This document shows, piece after piece, positions 52,383 to 61,451 of a stretch of DNA of 64,000 bases (position 1 is its first letter; every line of letters begins with the position of its first letter). The position numbers and the translations under genes were made by a program. This stretch comes from Providencia alcalifaciens (GTDB lineage: Bacteria > Pseudomonadota > Gammaproteobacteria > Enterobacterales > Enterobacteriaceae). Location: the NCBI RefSeq assembly GCF_020271745.1, contig NZ_CP084296.1, positions 682,001 through 746,000 on the forward strand, in the 5' to 3' direction. The notes beneath the pieces are model-generated. The model did no database searches and was not told the origin of the DNA. It saw only the letters and a list, made by a program, of their open reading frames with translations.

Positions 52383-52739
52383 TTATTTTCCAAACAGTTT
52401 TTGAGTGTACTCTTTGGATACTGCGCTTCGTTTACCATCCGCCTCAAAGTAGCGGTCCATATGGCATTTTTGCTCGTTAATATCGCAAAAAATTCCATTG
52501 GTAAACGTCATTGCCGTTTTATCAAAATCGCCATCTTGCTCAATCGCTTTCGCGCGTTTATCACCTAAATATTTTTTCGTTAATGCAACGGAAACGCCCT
52601 CTTTGGCACTAACGCACACATATTTATCACATAACACATTTTTTTCTGGAGATTTTAACGGTGAAGTCGATTTTGCTGATGACAACATCGGTAATGCCGC
52701 AATAGTAATCCCAACAAGACACAGTGCTTTTAAGTTCAT
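52383..52739 (-). CDS. YcgJ-like exported protein
   Basis: 118-residue secreted protein with a signal peptide (about 1-22, cleavage after SSA). Four cysteines in VLCDKYVCVS and GIFCDINEQKC, plus the tail EADGKRSAVSKEYTQKLFG, recall the enteric YcgJ family from memory; the family's role is not known. The ATG at 52739 gives a clean signal peptide, so the 14-residue longer frame is rejected. Stand-alone gene upstream of the tna operon. Confidence 0.7.
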   Translation of the reverse strand: MNLKALCLVGITIAALPMLSSAKSTSPLKSPEKNVLCDKYVCVSAKEGVSVALTKKYLGDKRAKAIEQDGDFDKTAMTFTNGIFCDINEQKCHMDRYFEADGKRSAVSKEYTQKLFGK

Positions 52740-52997
52740 ACAATACCTTTTTATTACGTAACAATTTAATGGCAATTTCACATTAGAGTTTTATTTTGTG
52801 GATAAATTCCCAGCCGTCATCACTATTTTATGTTTACTGCCAATGTTATCCAATTAATGCATAATTTTAACTTTTTGCTAACAATTTCAATTGTTATTTA
52901 TTGCAGAAAAGATGAGTGTATAAGCGGCAATTTAAATAATAAAAATACCTGCAACTCTGCATTCAACCTAACTAAGCACCCCATAAGAGAGTGATGT

Positions 52998-54290
52998 ATG
53001 ACAACAGAGACTGTCGCGATTAAATCTTTTGGCGCCACAAAAACCACCTCGAAAGTGTTATTTATCTGCTGGATGAGCATTCTATTTGAAGGCTATGATG
53101 TTGGCGTGATGGGCGCTGTTCTTCCCACCCTCGCAGAATATAAACAATGGAACCTTACCCCGTTAGAACTTGGCGCCCTCAGCAGCTATGCTTTAGTCGG
53201 CATGTTCTTTGGGGCATTTATTATCGGTACGCTGAGTGAACTCTACGGTCGCCGTCGTATGCTTTTAGCCTGCGTCACGCTCTTTTCATTAACGATGCTT
53301 GCCGCCGCCCTTGCCCCAACACCTTGGATGTTTGGGTTGATGCGTTTTATTGGTGGAATTGGACTCGGGGGGGTTATTCCCGTAGCAGCAGCGTTAACCA
53401 TCGAGTATTCCCCTGCTGAAAAACGTTCTTTTAACTACGGCATTATGTATTCCGGTTACTCACTGGGGATCCTCAGCGCCGCACTGGTCGCCATGTGGTT
53501 GCTAGAACAATTTGGATGGCGCAGTGTGATTGGCTTTGGCGCATTACCACTTTTGTTAATTTGGCCAATGGCACGCATCTTACCTGAATCTCTTGAATTT
53601 CTGACTCACAAAGGGCGCCACACCGAAGCGCAATCTCTAGCACAGAAATTAGACCTTGAATATCAAGCACCTCCAGCACAGCAAAAACAGCAACCTCAAC
53701 GTTTAAAAGAGATAGTCTCCGTGGTTTTTGCGTGGACACATTTACGCGCAACCGCATGTTTCTGGATAGCCCTATTCTGCGGCATGTTGCTGGTGTATGG
53801 CTTAAATACGTGGCTACCGTCGATTATGCGCAAAGAAGGCTATAACTTAGGTTCCAGCCTAACCTTCCTTGTGGTATTTAGCTTAGCATCCGCATTAGGG
53901 GGCTTATTCTTAGGAAAAATCGCGGATAAACGCGGCGTCCGTGGCTCGGTTGCCTTTTTCTTCTTGCTCGGCGCGGTTGGCATTGGCTGTATGGTTTTCA
54001 AGCAAAATATCTATATTAACTATTTACTTGTGGCATTTGCTGGGGTTGGCAGTATTTCCGCAGCGCTGATTTTGACAGGCTATATCGCTAATTACTACCC
54101 ATCAAAAGCCCGCGCTTCAGCGACCGGCTGGGCATTAAGTTTCTCACGAATTGGTGCGATGACAGGCCCTATGTTTGGCGCGTATATCGCCAGTTTGGGG
54201 ATAGCGACCAGTTGGAACTTTATCGCCTTTTCGGTGGTGGCGGTGATAGCGGCAATAGCGGTGATTTTACTACCACGAAAACGCCCATAA
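52998..54290 (+). CDS. AAHS-family MFS transporter for aromatic acids
   Basis: Inner-membrane transporter of 430 residues with about 12 helices, of the aromatic acid:proton symporter type (PcaK, MhpT, BenK). The helix 1 motif FEGYDVGVMGAVLPTL carries the conserved acidic residue of the family, and loop 2-3 has the MFS motif GTLSELYGRRRM. The substrate is probably a benzoate- or phenylpropionate-like acid. No degradation genes lie beside it, so this cannot be narrowed. The only divergent partner is the YcgJ-like gene. Confidence 0.85.
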   Translation: MTTETVAIKSFGATKTTSKVLFICWMSILFEGYDVGVMGAVLPTLAEYKQWNLTPLELGALSSYALVGMFFGAFIIGTLSELYGRRRMLLACVTLFSLTMLAAALAPTPWMFGLMRFIGGIGLGGVIPVAAALTIEYSPAEKRSFNYGIMYSGYSLGILSAALVAMWLLEQFGWRSVIGFGALPLLLIWPMARILPESLEFLTHKGRHTEAQSLAQKLDLEYQAPPAQQKQQPQRLKEIVSVVFAWTHLRATACFWIALFCGMLLVYGLNTWLPSIMRKEGYNLGSSLTFLVVFSLASALGGLFLGKIADKRGVRGSVAFFFLLGAVGIGCMVFKQNIYINYLLVAFAGVGSISAALILTGYIANYYPSKARASATGWALSFSRIGAMTGPMFGAYIASLGIATSWNFIAFSVVAVIAAIAVILLPRKRP

Positions 54291-54307
54291 CTAGCTGGAG
54301 AGTTAGC

Positions 54308-54332
54308 AAATAGGGGCATATCGCCCCTATTC
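54308..54332. terminator. Hairpin between MFS gene and BNR-protein gene
   Basis: ATAGGGGC (54310-54317) pairs perfectly with GCCCCTAT (54323-54330) with a 5-base loop, between convergent genes. Both tails are weak in Ts or As, so it is a moderate terminator candidate. Confidence 0.6.
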
Positions 54333-54356
54333 AATGTTGAAACTAATACGTTGAAA

Positions 54357-55487
54357 TTAATACGCGAGACGGTAATGCACCTTCTCACCTGCGGTTAACG
54401 CTGGTGAATCACTGTAATGACTTGATAACTCAATGAATCCACGTAATTCAGGAATGTATAATTTTTGATACCACTCTAACTCTGAACGGCGGTGCAATTG
54501 ATTGCTAGTAAAATCGAGGATCAAACATTTCTGTCCGCTTCTTGCTGATTCCATCACCAGCAAGCCATCATCCCAGATAACCATATCTTGCAGATGGTTA
54601 TAGCCCGCTTCCTTAATCAGCTTAAATTTTCCACCTTGATACTGATAAAGGGAAAATAATCGGCGAGAAGGCTCCTGAGCTGCCAGATAAATATCCCCTT
54701 TCTGATTCTGAACCGCCTCATTAATACGAATAGGCAACCATCGGTGGCTCACCACGTTTTTCTCGGCGATATTCACCACCACTTCAAGAGACCCCATTTC
54801 GTTACCGTAGCTGTACCACACAATCACATTGCCATCATGAACTGCATAAGAAAATGTTGAATTATCCGCGATTTCTTCAGGATAAAAACGCTTTACAAGT
54901 TCACGCGGATCCATCAAATATTGCCACGTAAGCCCTTTATCCACACTCGTGAAGATCTTTTGGTTGTCGATCAGGACATAAGGCTCCCCCTGACCACTTT
55001 GGTATATTTTCCCGGTAATTGCCGCATAAATGTATTCACCATCCCCCTCTTTCCAAGGTGTCAGCGGTGTAATCGAATTATCGGCTAAATTCACAGTGCG
55101 GTACCCATCACGCACCATTAAAAGGCACTGAGACTCTTCACACACCGCATTATAAAAACTGTCGCTAAATTGCGTGATAAAACGCACGCCATCTTTATTG
55201 GCAAATAACACCTGATAACTATCTTCCTGTGCAAGCGAAAACAAATCTGACCGATTGTAATAGTAGGATGAGCGGCCATTTTTCTGCGTAATAATCAGCG
55301 TGCCGTCTTTCGCAGGGTACGTTTTGGCATAATCATAATCCGCAATATAAGCATTGCTCTCTTGGCTGCTCTCTTTCCACTGCCATGACGTATCATTTCC
55401 ACCAAATACCAGCATCAGTGTTGATCCTAAACACACCAAGAAAACCGCACCTGTCACCAGAAAACGCCAACTTAGAAACGGATTCAT
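54357..55487 (-). CDS. Periplasmic protein with BNR motif, function unknown
   Basis: 376 residues. One N-terminal hydrophobic anchor (about 9-28) is followed by a predicted beta-rich periplasmic domain. An exact Asp-box (BNR) motif S-V-D-K-G-L-T-W lies near residue 182, which is typical of beta-propeller proteins such as sialidases and photosystem-assembly-like proteins. No catalytic set is seen. Start and the upstream stop overlap in TAATG, so it is translationally coupled to the membrane protein upstream. Not recognised further. Confidence 0.6.
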   Translation of the reverse strand: MNPFLSWRFLVTGAVFLVCLGSTLMLVFGGNDTSWQWKESSQESNAYIADYDYAKTYPAKDGTLIITQKNGRSSYYYNRSDLFSLAQEDSYQVLFANKDGVRFITQFSDSFYNAVCEESQCLLMVRDGYRTVNLADNSITPLTPWKEGDGEYIYAAITGKIYQSGQGEPYVLIDNQKIFTSVDKGLTWQYLMDPRELVKRFYPEEIADNSTFSYAVHDGNVIVWYSYGNEMGSLEVVVNIAEKNVVSHRWLPIRINEAVQNQKGDIYLAAQEPSRRLFSLYQYQGGKFKLIKEAGYNHLQDMVIWDDGLLVMESARSGQKCLILDFTSNQLHRRSELEWYQKLYIPELRGFIELSSHYSDSPALTAGEKVHYRLAY

Positions 55488-56740
55488 TAGCGTATCTCCA
55501 TGACATAAGCATCTTTACCTTGTTGGCGTCGTAATGCGCTCAAGACAGCTTGGGTTTGGTAATAGCCATTACCTCGTTTCGAAAACCGATAATACGCCGC
55601 CATACCAAAGGCAATTAAGAAACAGATACCCAGAGTTATCGAGCTGGCAAAACCAATAAATATCAGGTCGTTATCGAGCAAATACAACCAATCCCAATAA
55701 TCCCAGTGATTTCCCCTGTCGACAATATCGCTAATTGCTGTCGCGCCAAAAATCGCCAAGAATAACGCCAAAATAATGCCTGTGATCCCCCATAATGCCA
55801 GATACAGCCCACGTTCTTGCGCCATGCCTCGAGCAGACAGTGTGTAAGCTAAATTATCTTGGTGGTTATACAGGCCAAATACGACGCTCTCGGGAAACCC
55901 ATGTTCAACTTTGGAGTGATAGACTTCGACCTCATCCCCTTGAGCGAGAAAAAAGCTGTGGTTATTAAAGAAAGGTTTTGAGCCATCTAATTTGAGGTTC
56001 AAATGGCTTTTATTCACTTGAAGCTCTACTTCATTGCGGGTATATGTTCCCCCGCGATAATAATATTCAATCGTCTTGATACTCTTAATATTCACTTTGC
56101 CTTTTGTCACCTGTAATGAGGTTTCAGGGATAGGCTTTTGCTTTCGAGAATCTATTTTGAGCAGTTTGGGTTTCGGGTTTTTAATTCCCTCAATCTGAAT
56201 CAGATTTTCGCCAGAAATTATCTGAAACTTGCCCGCTATGACTAAATCTAATGCGCGTAAGATGGTTTTTCGTTTTCGGCTAAAAATAGTGAAGGTTTGT
56301 GAAATACACATAGACAGCAGAACGGCACCCACAAAAGCCGCCATGCCTAATAATGCCCCTAAAACAATTAACCATGTGTTCTCTTCATCATTAAACACGC
56401 AAAAAAATGCGGGGATAAAGAGTGCAGCAAGTCCAAGTGATAGCAGATACTGTTTTACTAACCCTTTGTCAAATTTAAGGTTTCTATCAGGTTCCAAACG
56501 ACCATATTCTGGGTGATACACCCAATTGAGCCAATAGCTCCCATCATTCAGCTGTTCAGCAGAAATAATCAACGTGTCGTCTTTATTCAACCGTTTCAAA
56601 AATATTTGGCTGTTTTCAAAATCTTCAGCGTTGAAAAAAAACACCTTATCCGAGGTCATTAGCCTCACCATGCCCTCAGGTGAAACCTGTTTATAATCGC
56701 ACTGAATTAGCTTAACGTGAAAATATTGAACACCCATCAA
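55487..56740 (-). CDS. Multi-pass membrane protein of unknown function
   Basis: 417 residues with hydrophobic pairs at about 91-112 and 119-142 and again near 308-330 and 350-378. Between them is a soluble region (about 150-300) holding many basic and beta-strand-like segments such as ESLQVTKGKVNIKSIKTIEYYYRGG. It is the first gene of a two-gene unit with the BNR protein. No family was recognised; the two probably act together at the inner membrane. Confidence 0.6.
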   Translation of the reverse strand: MMGVQYFHVKLIQCDYKQVSPEGMVRLMTSDKVFFFNAEDFENSQIFLKRLNKDDTLIISAEQLNDGSYWLNWVYHPEYGRLEPDRNLKFDKGLVKQYLLSLGLAALFIPAFFCVFNDEENTWLIVLGALLGMAAFVGAVLLSMCISQTFTIFSRKRKTILRALDLVIAGKFQIISGENLIQIEGIKNPKPKLLKIDSRKQKPIPETSLQVTKGKVNIKSIKTIEYYYRGGTYTRNEVELQVNKSHLNLKLDGSKPFFNNHSFFLAQGDEVEVYHSKVEHGFPESVVFGLYNHQDNLAYTLSARGMAQERGLYLALWGITGIILALFLAIFGATAISDIVDRGNHWDYWDWLYLLDNDLIFIGFASSITLGICFLIAFGMAAYYRFSKRGNGYYQTQAVLSALRRQQGKDAYVMEIR

Positions 56741-57021
56741 TGATGCCTATTTGTTATAGTTAATTTAACATTATGATAATAAATAAAGGTATATTGCCCT
56801 AGTTAAACTTACCCTATAATAGAACAATTCAGATAATTACAGGCTCAAGGGCATAATCAGTTAAACGCTGATAAATGCCTGTTTTACTCTTAAAATGCAA
56901 CCAGGCTATAGTAAAGGAAATAATTACTGCTAGACTGGCGCAGATGAGTTATTTTGAATAAATTACATCCCAAGAAACAGTTATTTTATTCCTACCATTA
57001 ACAACAATTTGAATAAACGCG

Positions 57022-57735
57022 ATGACATCAAAACCGGCCTACAAGCAAATTCAATCTTACATTCTACGGAGTATTGATTTAGGGATTTTCAAACCCGAAA
57101 CTCAGATCCCCACTGAACTTGAGTTATGTGCCCAGTTTAATGTTAGCCGTATGACGGTAAATAAAGCGATTTCTGAACTCAGTCAGAAAGGCATCTTAAA
57201 TCGAATTGCAGGGAAAGGGACTTTTGTTGCCACTCAGAAGCATGAGCTTCCAGTCACCAAAGCCTTTGATATTTTTGATGAAATTTCAGTTAATGGGAAT
57301 AAATATGCTGGCCACCAGTTACAGCTAAAAATTATCCCTGCCACCGCAGAAATTGCCCTACAACTTGGCGTGACGGAAGGCAGCAATATTGGCTACTGCA
57401 AAATGCTACATTTTGAAAATGACATTCCACTGATGCTAGAAGAACGCTATGTAAATCACGGGATTGCCCCTGAATTTGTTCGGCAACATTTTGGCAATAA
57501 TGAAACGCCAAGTGGCTATTTACAACGCCATTTCCCTGTCAGTGAAATGGAGCACACCATTGAAGCAATTTTAGCCAGTAAACCTATTGCTCAAGCCTTA
57601 TCCATCAAAGAACATGCGCCTTGCTTACAGCTAAGCCGCCGCACATGGACGGGCAGTACGTTGATCAGCTACGTCAATATGATCAGCGCAGGCTCACGCT
57701 ATAAATTGAAATTACATTCCCGCATTGAAAGTTAA
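57022..57735 (+). CDS. GntR/HutC-family regulator
   Basis: 237-residue transcription factor. A winged helix DNA-binding domain (about 5-70, with TELELCAQFNVSRMTVNKAISEL) is joined to a UTRA ligand domain (about 90-232, with EERYVNHGIAPEF and LQLSRRTWTGSTLISYVNM). The C-terminal half resembles the histidine-utilisation repressor HutC. No hut genes are near. Its targets may be the divergent two-gene unit or the ETF and permease genes downstream, but no operator was identified. Confidence 0.85.
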   Translation: MTSKPAYKQIQSYILRSIDLGIFKPETQIPTELELCAQFNVSRMTVNKAISELSQKGILNRIAGKGTFVATQKHELPVTKAFDIFDEISVNGNKYAGHQLQLKIIPATAEIALQLGVTEGSNIGYCKMLHFENDIPLMLEERYVNHGIAPEFVRQHFGNNETPSGYLQRHFPVSEMEHTIEAILASKPIAQALSIKEHAPCLQLSRRTWTGSTLISYVNMISAGSRYKLKLHSRIES

Positions 57736-57764
57736 TCTTCAGCGATAAGAAGTCATAAAATAAC

Positions 57765-57793
57765 CATAAAAAATGGGGCTCTCTGGCCCCAAA
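57765..57793 (-). terminator. Terminator of the etf operon
   Basis: TGGGGC (57774-57779) pairs with GCCCCA (57786-57791) over a short loop. On the minus strand it is followed by six Ts, ending the etfB-etfA-ETF-QO transcript; the other side could serve the convergent regulator gene. Confidence 0.8.
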
Positions 57794-57899
57794 ACGACTG
57801 ATAAACAACTAAAAATACCGTTCGATAATCTCCACATCACAGAAATCACGTCAGGTATCAACACATCAACATCACAACAAACTGTATCGTCACAATAAA

Positions 57900-59582
57900 C
57901 TACATGCCTTGATAAATAGGTCCTTCTCCCCCTTGCGGTGCTGTCCACGTAATATTTTGCAGAGGGTCTTTAATATCACACGCTTTGCAATGCAGGCAGT
58001 TCTGCGCATTTATTTGCAGTTTTTCCTGCATCTGATCACCCACTATTTCGTACACACCCGCTGGGCAATATCGTGTTTCCGGTGACGCATAAGTGGATAA
58101 ATTCACGCGAATAGGAATTTCATTATCTTTTAAACGCAAGTGACAAGGCTGCTCTTCCGCATGGTTTGTATTAGATAAAAACACCGACGAGGGTTTATCA
58201 AATGACAGCTTGCCATCCGGTTTTGGATAGTGGATCGGCTGAAATTCACTAGCAGGTCTAAGCCCTTGATGATCATCCAGTTTGAGCTTCAGCGTCCAAG
58301 GGCTACGCCCCTTTAATAGCCATTGCTCTGCCCCGAACATCAATGACCCCATAACTAACCCTTTTTTCATATACGGCTTGAAATTACGGGTCTGGTAAAG
58401 CTCGTTATACAACCAGCTTTGTTCGAACTTTTGCTGAAATTGGCGGGTAAATTCCGCGTAATCGACACCATCCTCGGCGAACGAATCAAATAAAGCCTCG
58501 GCTGCTAACATGCCGCTTTTCACCGCGCAGTGGCTGCCTTTAATGCGTGCTGCATTCAAAAAGCCCGCATCATCTCCAATTAATGCACCGCCGGGGAAAC
58601 TTAATTCTGGCAATGCGGGTAGCCCTCCAGCCACCATGGTACGCGCCCCATAACTCACTCGTTCCCCCCCTTGCAAAAAAGCACTGAAGGTAGGATGAGT
58701 TTTCAAACGCTGAAATTCATCGAACGGGGATAAATAGGGGTTTTCATAATTTAGCCCTACCACCAGCCCTACTGCCACCAAGTTTTCCCCATAGTGGTAA
58801 GCGAATCCGCCCCCATAGGTTTGGTTATCCAACGGCCAGCCGATTGAATGCACCACCAGCCCTGGTTGATGCTGCTCTTTGGGAATTTGCCAAATTTCTT
58901 TGAGACCCAACCCATAAGTCTGTTTACCACGATTTTCCGCTAAATCGAAATGGGCAATTAACTGTTTACCTAACTGCCCTCGGCATCCTTCCGCGAAAAA
59001 AGTCATTTTGGCTAATAGGTTCATACCCGCTTGATACATGGCAGTCGGGTTGCCTTGTTTGTCTAGCCCCATATCGCCAGTAGTGACGCCAATAACTTGC
59101 CCTGCCCCATCAAAAAGGATTTCGGTAGCCGCAAACCCTGGGAAAATATCTACGCCGAGTTGTTCCGCTTCCGCTGCAAGTGCTGTGCTGACTTGTCCAA
59201 GGCTACCAATCACATTACCGTGATTTTTCAGGCAAGCGGGTAACAAAGATAATGGCAATTTGCTGGCTTTGTTCTCTTTGAGCCATAAAAAACGATCTTC
59301 ACTGACGGCGGTGAGTGAGGCAGAAACAGTTTGCTGCCAGTCAGGTAGTAACTCATTCAGTCCACGGGGATCGATGACTGCACCCGATAAAATATGCGCC
59401 CCGACTTCGGCGCCCTTATCAATTAAGCAGACACTGAGCTCCCGACCAGTTTGCAGCGAAAGCTGTTTAATGCGAATTGCCGCCGATAATCCTGCAGGCC
59501 CACCACCGACAATCAGGACATCAAACTCCATAGATTCTCGCGCTGGAGACTCCGTAATATTCACGCTATTGTCGATAGTCAT
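57900..59582 (-). CDS. Electron transfer flavoprotein-ubiquinone oxidoreductase
   Basis: ETF-QO of 560 residues. It passes electrons from reduced ETF to ubiquinone at the inner membrane. The FAD motif DVLIVGGGPAGLSAA is at about 20-34 and a C-terminal 4Fe-4S domain carries C506, C529, C532 and C535 (CPAGVY and NCLHCKACDI). This is the full mitochondrial-type enzyme, like E. coli FixC joined with FixX. Third gene after etfB and etfA, 11 bases downstream of etfA. Confidence 0.93.
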   Translation of the reverse strand: MTIDNSVNITESPARESMEFDVLIVGGGPAGLSAAIRIKQLSLQTGRELSVCLIDKGAEVGAHILSGAVIDPRGLNELLPDWQQTVSASLTAVSEDRFLWLKENKASKLPLSLLPACLKNHGNVIGSLGQVSTALAAEAEQLGVDIFPGFAATEILFDGAGQVIGVTTGDMGLDKQGNPTAMYQAGMNLLAKMTFFAEGCRGQLGKQLIAHFDLAENRGKQTYGLGLKEIWQIPKEQHQPGLVVHSIGWPLDNQTYGGGFAYHYGENLVAVGLVVGLNYENPYLSPFDEFQRLKTHPTFSAFLQGGERVSYGARTMVAGGLPALPELSFPGGALIGDDAGFLNAARIKGSHCAVKSGMLAAEALFDSFAEDGVDYAEFTRQFQQKFEQSWLYNELYQTRNFKPYMKKGLVMGSLMFGAEQWLLKGRSPWTLKLKLDDHQGLRPASEFQPIHYPKPDGKLSFDKPSSVFLSNTNHAEEQPCHLRLKDNEIPIRVNLSTYASPETRYCPAGVYEIVGDQMQEKLQINAQNCLHCKACDIKDPLQNITWTAPQGGEGPIYQGM

Positions 59583-59593
59583 TTTGCTCTCTC

Positions 59594-60544
59594 CTACGCC
59601 AGCGCTTTATCGAATTCAGGTAAGATCTCAAACAGATCCCCCACAATGCCGTAGTCTGCCACTTGGAAAATTGGCGCTTCCGGATCGCTGTTAATCGCCA
59701 CGATCACTTTGCTCTCTTTCATGCCAGCGATATGTTGAATGGCGCCAGAGATCCCAACTGCAATATACAGATCTGGCGCGACGATCTTGCCCGTTTGTCC
59801 TACTTGATAATCATTTGGCACATACCCCGCATCCACTGCCGCACGGGATGCCCCCACCGCAGCCCCTAATTTGTCGGCGATGGTTTCCAGTAAAGCAAAA
59901 TTCTCACCAGAACTTAAACCACGTCCCCCTGAAATCACCACTTTGGCAGAGCTTAATTCCGCACGGCTCATCTGGGTTAATGACTGGCTAGTCAGTTCCG
60001 AAAGTTGAGTTAACTGCGCAACTGATACAGGTTCGATTCCTGCAGGGGACTGGGTAACAACGGCCCCTGAAAATGCAGAGCTGCGTACAGTGATCACCAC
60101 TTGATTTCCATTGTTTTGTACCGTTGCCAGCGCATTTCCGGCATAAATTGGGCGGACAAACGTTTGTGCATCCACCACTTGGGTAATATCGGAAATCTGA
60201 GAAACACCCAGTGTGGCAGCAACGCGAGGGGCAATATTTTTACCAAATGTGGTCGCGGGAAAAATAATGTGGCTATAGCCTTGCGCCACGGCAACCACAG
60301 CGCTTGTCATGGATTCCGCCAGCGCATTTTTGAGCGGCTCGGCATCGACTGTGATCACCTTTTCGACGCCGAGAATGGATGCCGCGGATTGTGCCACCGC
60401 AGCCACTTGGCTTCCCGCCACCAGCACATGCAGGCTTCCGCCCTGTGCAATGATTTCGCGTGCAGCCGTTATGCTGTTATAGGTTGAAGATTTAATGGTT
60501 TGGTTATCGTGCTCAACAACAACTAAAACGGATAATTGGCTCAT
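59594..60544 (-). CDS. etfA: Electron transfer flavoprotein alpha subunit
   Basis: FAD-carrying subunit of ETF, which collects electrons from acyl-CoA and related dehydrogenases. The 316 residues have the N-terminal VVVEHDNQTIKSSTYN and a C-terminal FAD domain with ISGGRGLSSGENF, YVPNDYQVGQTGKIVAPDLY and GAIQHIAGMKESKVIVAIN, the ETF alpha signature. It is the second gene of etfB-etfA-ETF-QO, 14 bases after etfB. Confidence 0.95.
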   Translation of the reverse strand: MSQLSVLVVVEHDNQTIKSSTYNSITAAREIIAQGGSLHVLVAGSQVAAVAQSAASILGVEKVITVDAEPLKNALAESMTSAVVAVAQGYSHIIFPATTFGKNIAPRVAATLGVSQISDITQVVDAQTFVRPIYAGNALATVQNNGNQVVITVRSSAFSGAVVTQSPAGIEPVSVAQLTQLSELTSQSLTQMSRAELSSAKVVISGGRGLSSGENFALLETIADKLGAAVGASRAAVDAGYVPNDYQVGQTGKIVAPDLYIAVGISGAIQHIAGMKESKVIVAINSDPEAPIFQVADYGIVGDLFEILPEFDKALA

Positions 60545-60558
60545 GTTCAGGCTCCCTG

Positions 60559-61314
60559 TTAAATCACTTCTTTGGCTTGCAGTTCAGTCACTAACGTGGC
60601 GGCATCATTCAACATGGTGCACTGTCCAGAACGCTTTTTCGGTTCAGTCACGCTTACAGTTTTTACTTGCCCTAACGGACTAAAATTCAGTGTAGTAATA
60701 TCAATGATGTCTAATGGTTTCTTCTTTGCCTTCATAATGTTAGGCAATGTGGCATAGCGAGGTTCATTTAAACGCAAGTCCGTGGTCACAATCGCAGGTA
60801 GCCCCATGGATAAGGTTTCTAAGCCGCCATCGATTTCGCGAGTAACTTGCAGCTTTTCGCCCTCAACCTTAATTTGCGAGGCAAATGTGGCTTGCGCACA
60901 ACCCAGTAGCGCCGAAAGCATTTGCCCTGTTTGGTTGCAATCATCATCAATGGCTTGCTTGCCGAGTAAAATTAAATCCGGTTGCTCCTGACTCACCACT
61001 TGCTGCAAAAGACGGGCAATATCGAGTGGCTCTAGCGCCATCTCGGCGGGTTTTTGAATCAAAACAGCTCGGTCAGCCCCAATCGCCATCGCACTGCGCA
61101 ATGTATCTTGTGCCGTGGCTTCGCCGATGGAGACCGCCACCACTTCGGTGGCTTTTCCTGCTTCTTTTAAACGTACCGCCTCTTCTACCGCAATCTCATC
61201 AAACGGGTTCATCGCCATTTTGACATTGGCAAGCTCCACCCCTGAGCCATCGGCTTTAACCCGCACTTTGACGTTATGGTCAATGACCCGTTTTACTGCG
61301 ACTAAAATTTTCAT
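60559..61314 (-). CDS. etfB: Electron transfer flavoprotein beta subunit
   Basis: AMP-binding subunit of ETF; 251 residues from the ATG at 61314, which follows an AGGAGT site; a GTG at 61320 is the alternative. The N-terminus [20 protein letters not shown] and the [14 protein letters not shown] block are typical. First gene of the operon. Its partner dehydrogenase may be the acyl-CoA dehydrogenase at the end of the window, although the NCS1 permease lies between. Confidence 0.95.
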   Translation of the reverse strand: MKILVAVKRVIDHNVKVRVKADGSGVELANVKMAMNPFDEIAVEEAVRLKEAGKATEVVAVSIGEATAQDTLRSAMAIGADRAVLIQKPAEMALEPLDIARLLQQVVSQEQPDLILLGKQAIDDDCNQTGQMLSALLGCAQATFASQIKVEGEKLQVTREIDGGLETLSMGLPAIVTTDLRLNEPRYATLPNIMKAKKKPLDIIDITTLNFSPLGQVKTVSVTEPKKRSGQCTMLNDAATLVTELQAKEVI

Positions 61315-61366
61315 AACCACTCCTATCGCGCACTTTATTACCGCTATTTTGAGTTGAGAGAGCCCA

Positions 61367-61390
61367 TAGCAGTGAATGAGTTCACTGCTA
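61367..61390. promoter_or_regulatory. Perfect 24-bp palindrome before etfB
   Basis: TAGCAGTGAA (61367-61376) is exactly complementary to TTCACTGCTA (61381-61390) with a 4-base spacer. There is no T-tract, so it is either a permease-end stem without a tail or an operator for a dimeric regulator in the etfB promoter region. Confidence 0.5.
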
Positions 61391-61451
61391 GGACGCCATC
61401 ACTGACTATTTTTATCGTTAGAAAATTAAGATGTTATCTAAGAAATAAACC

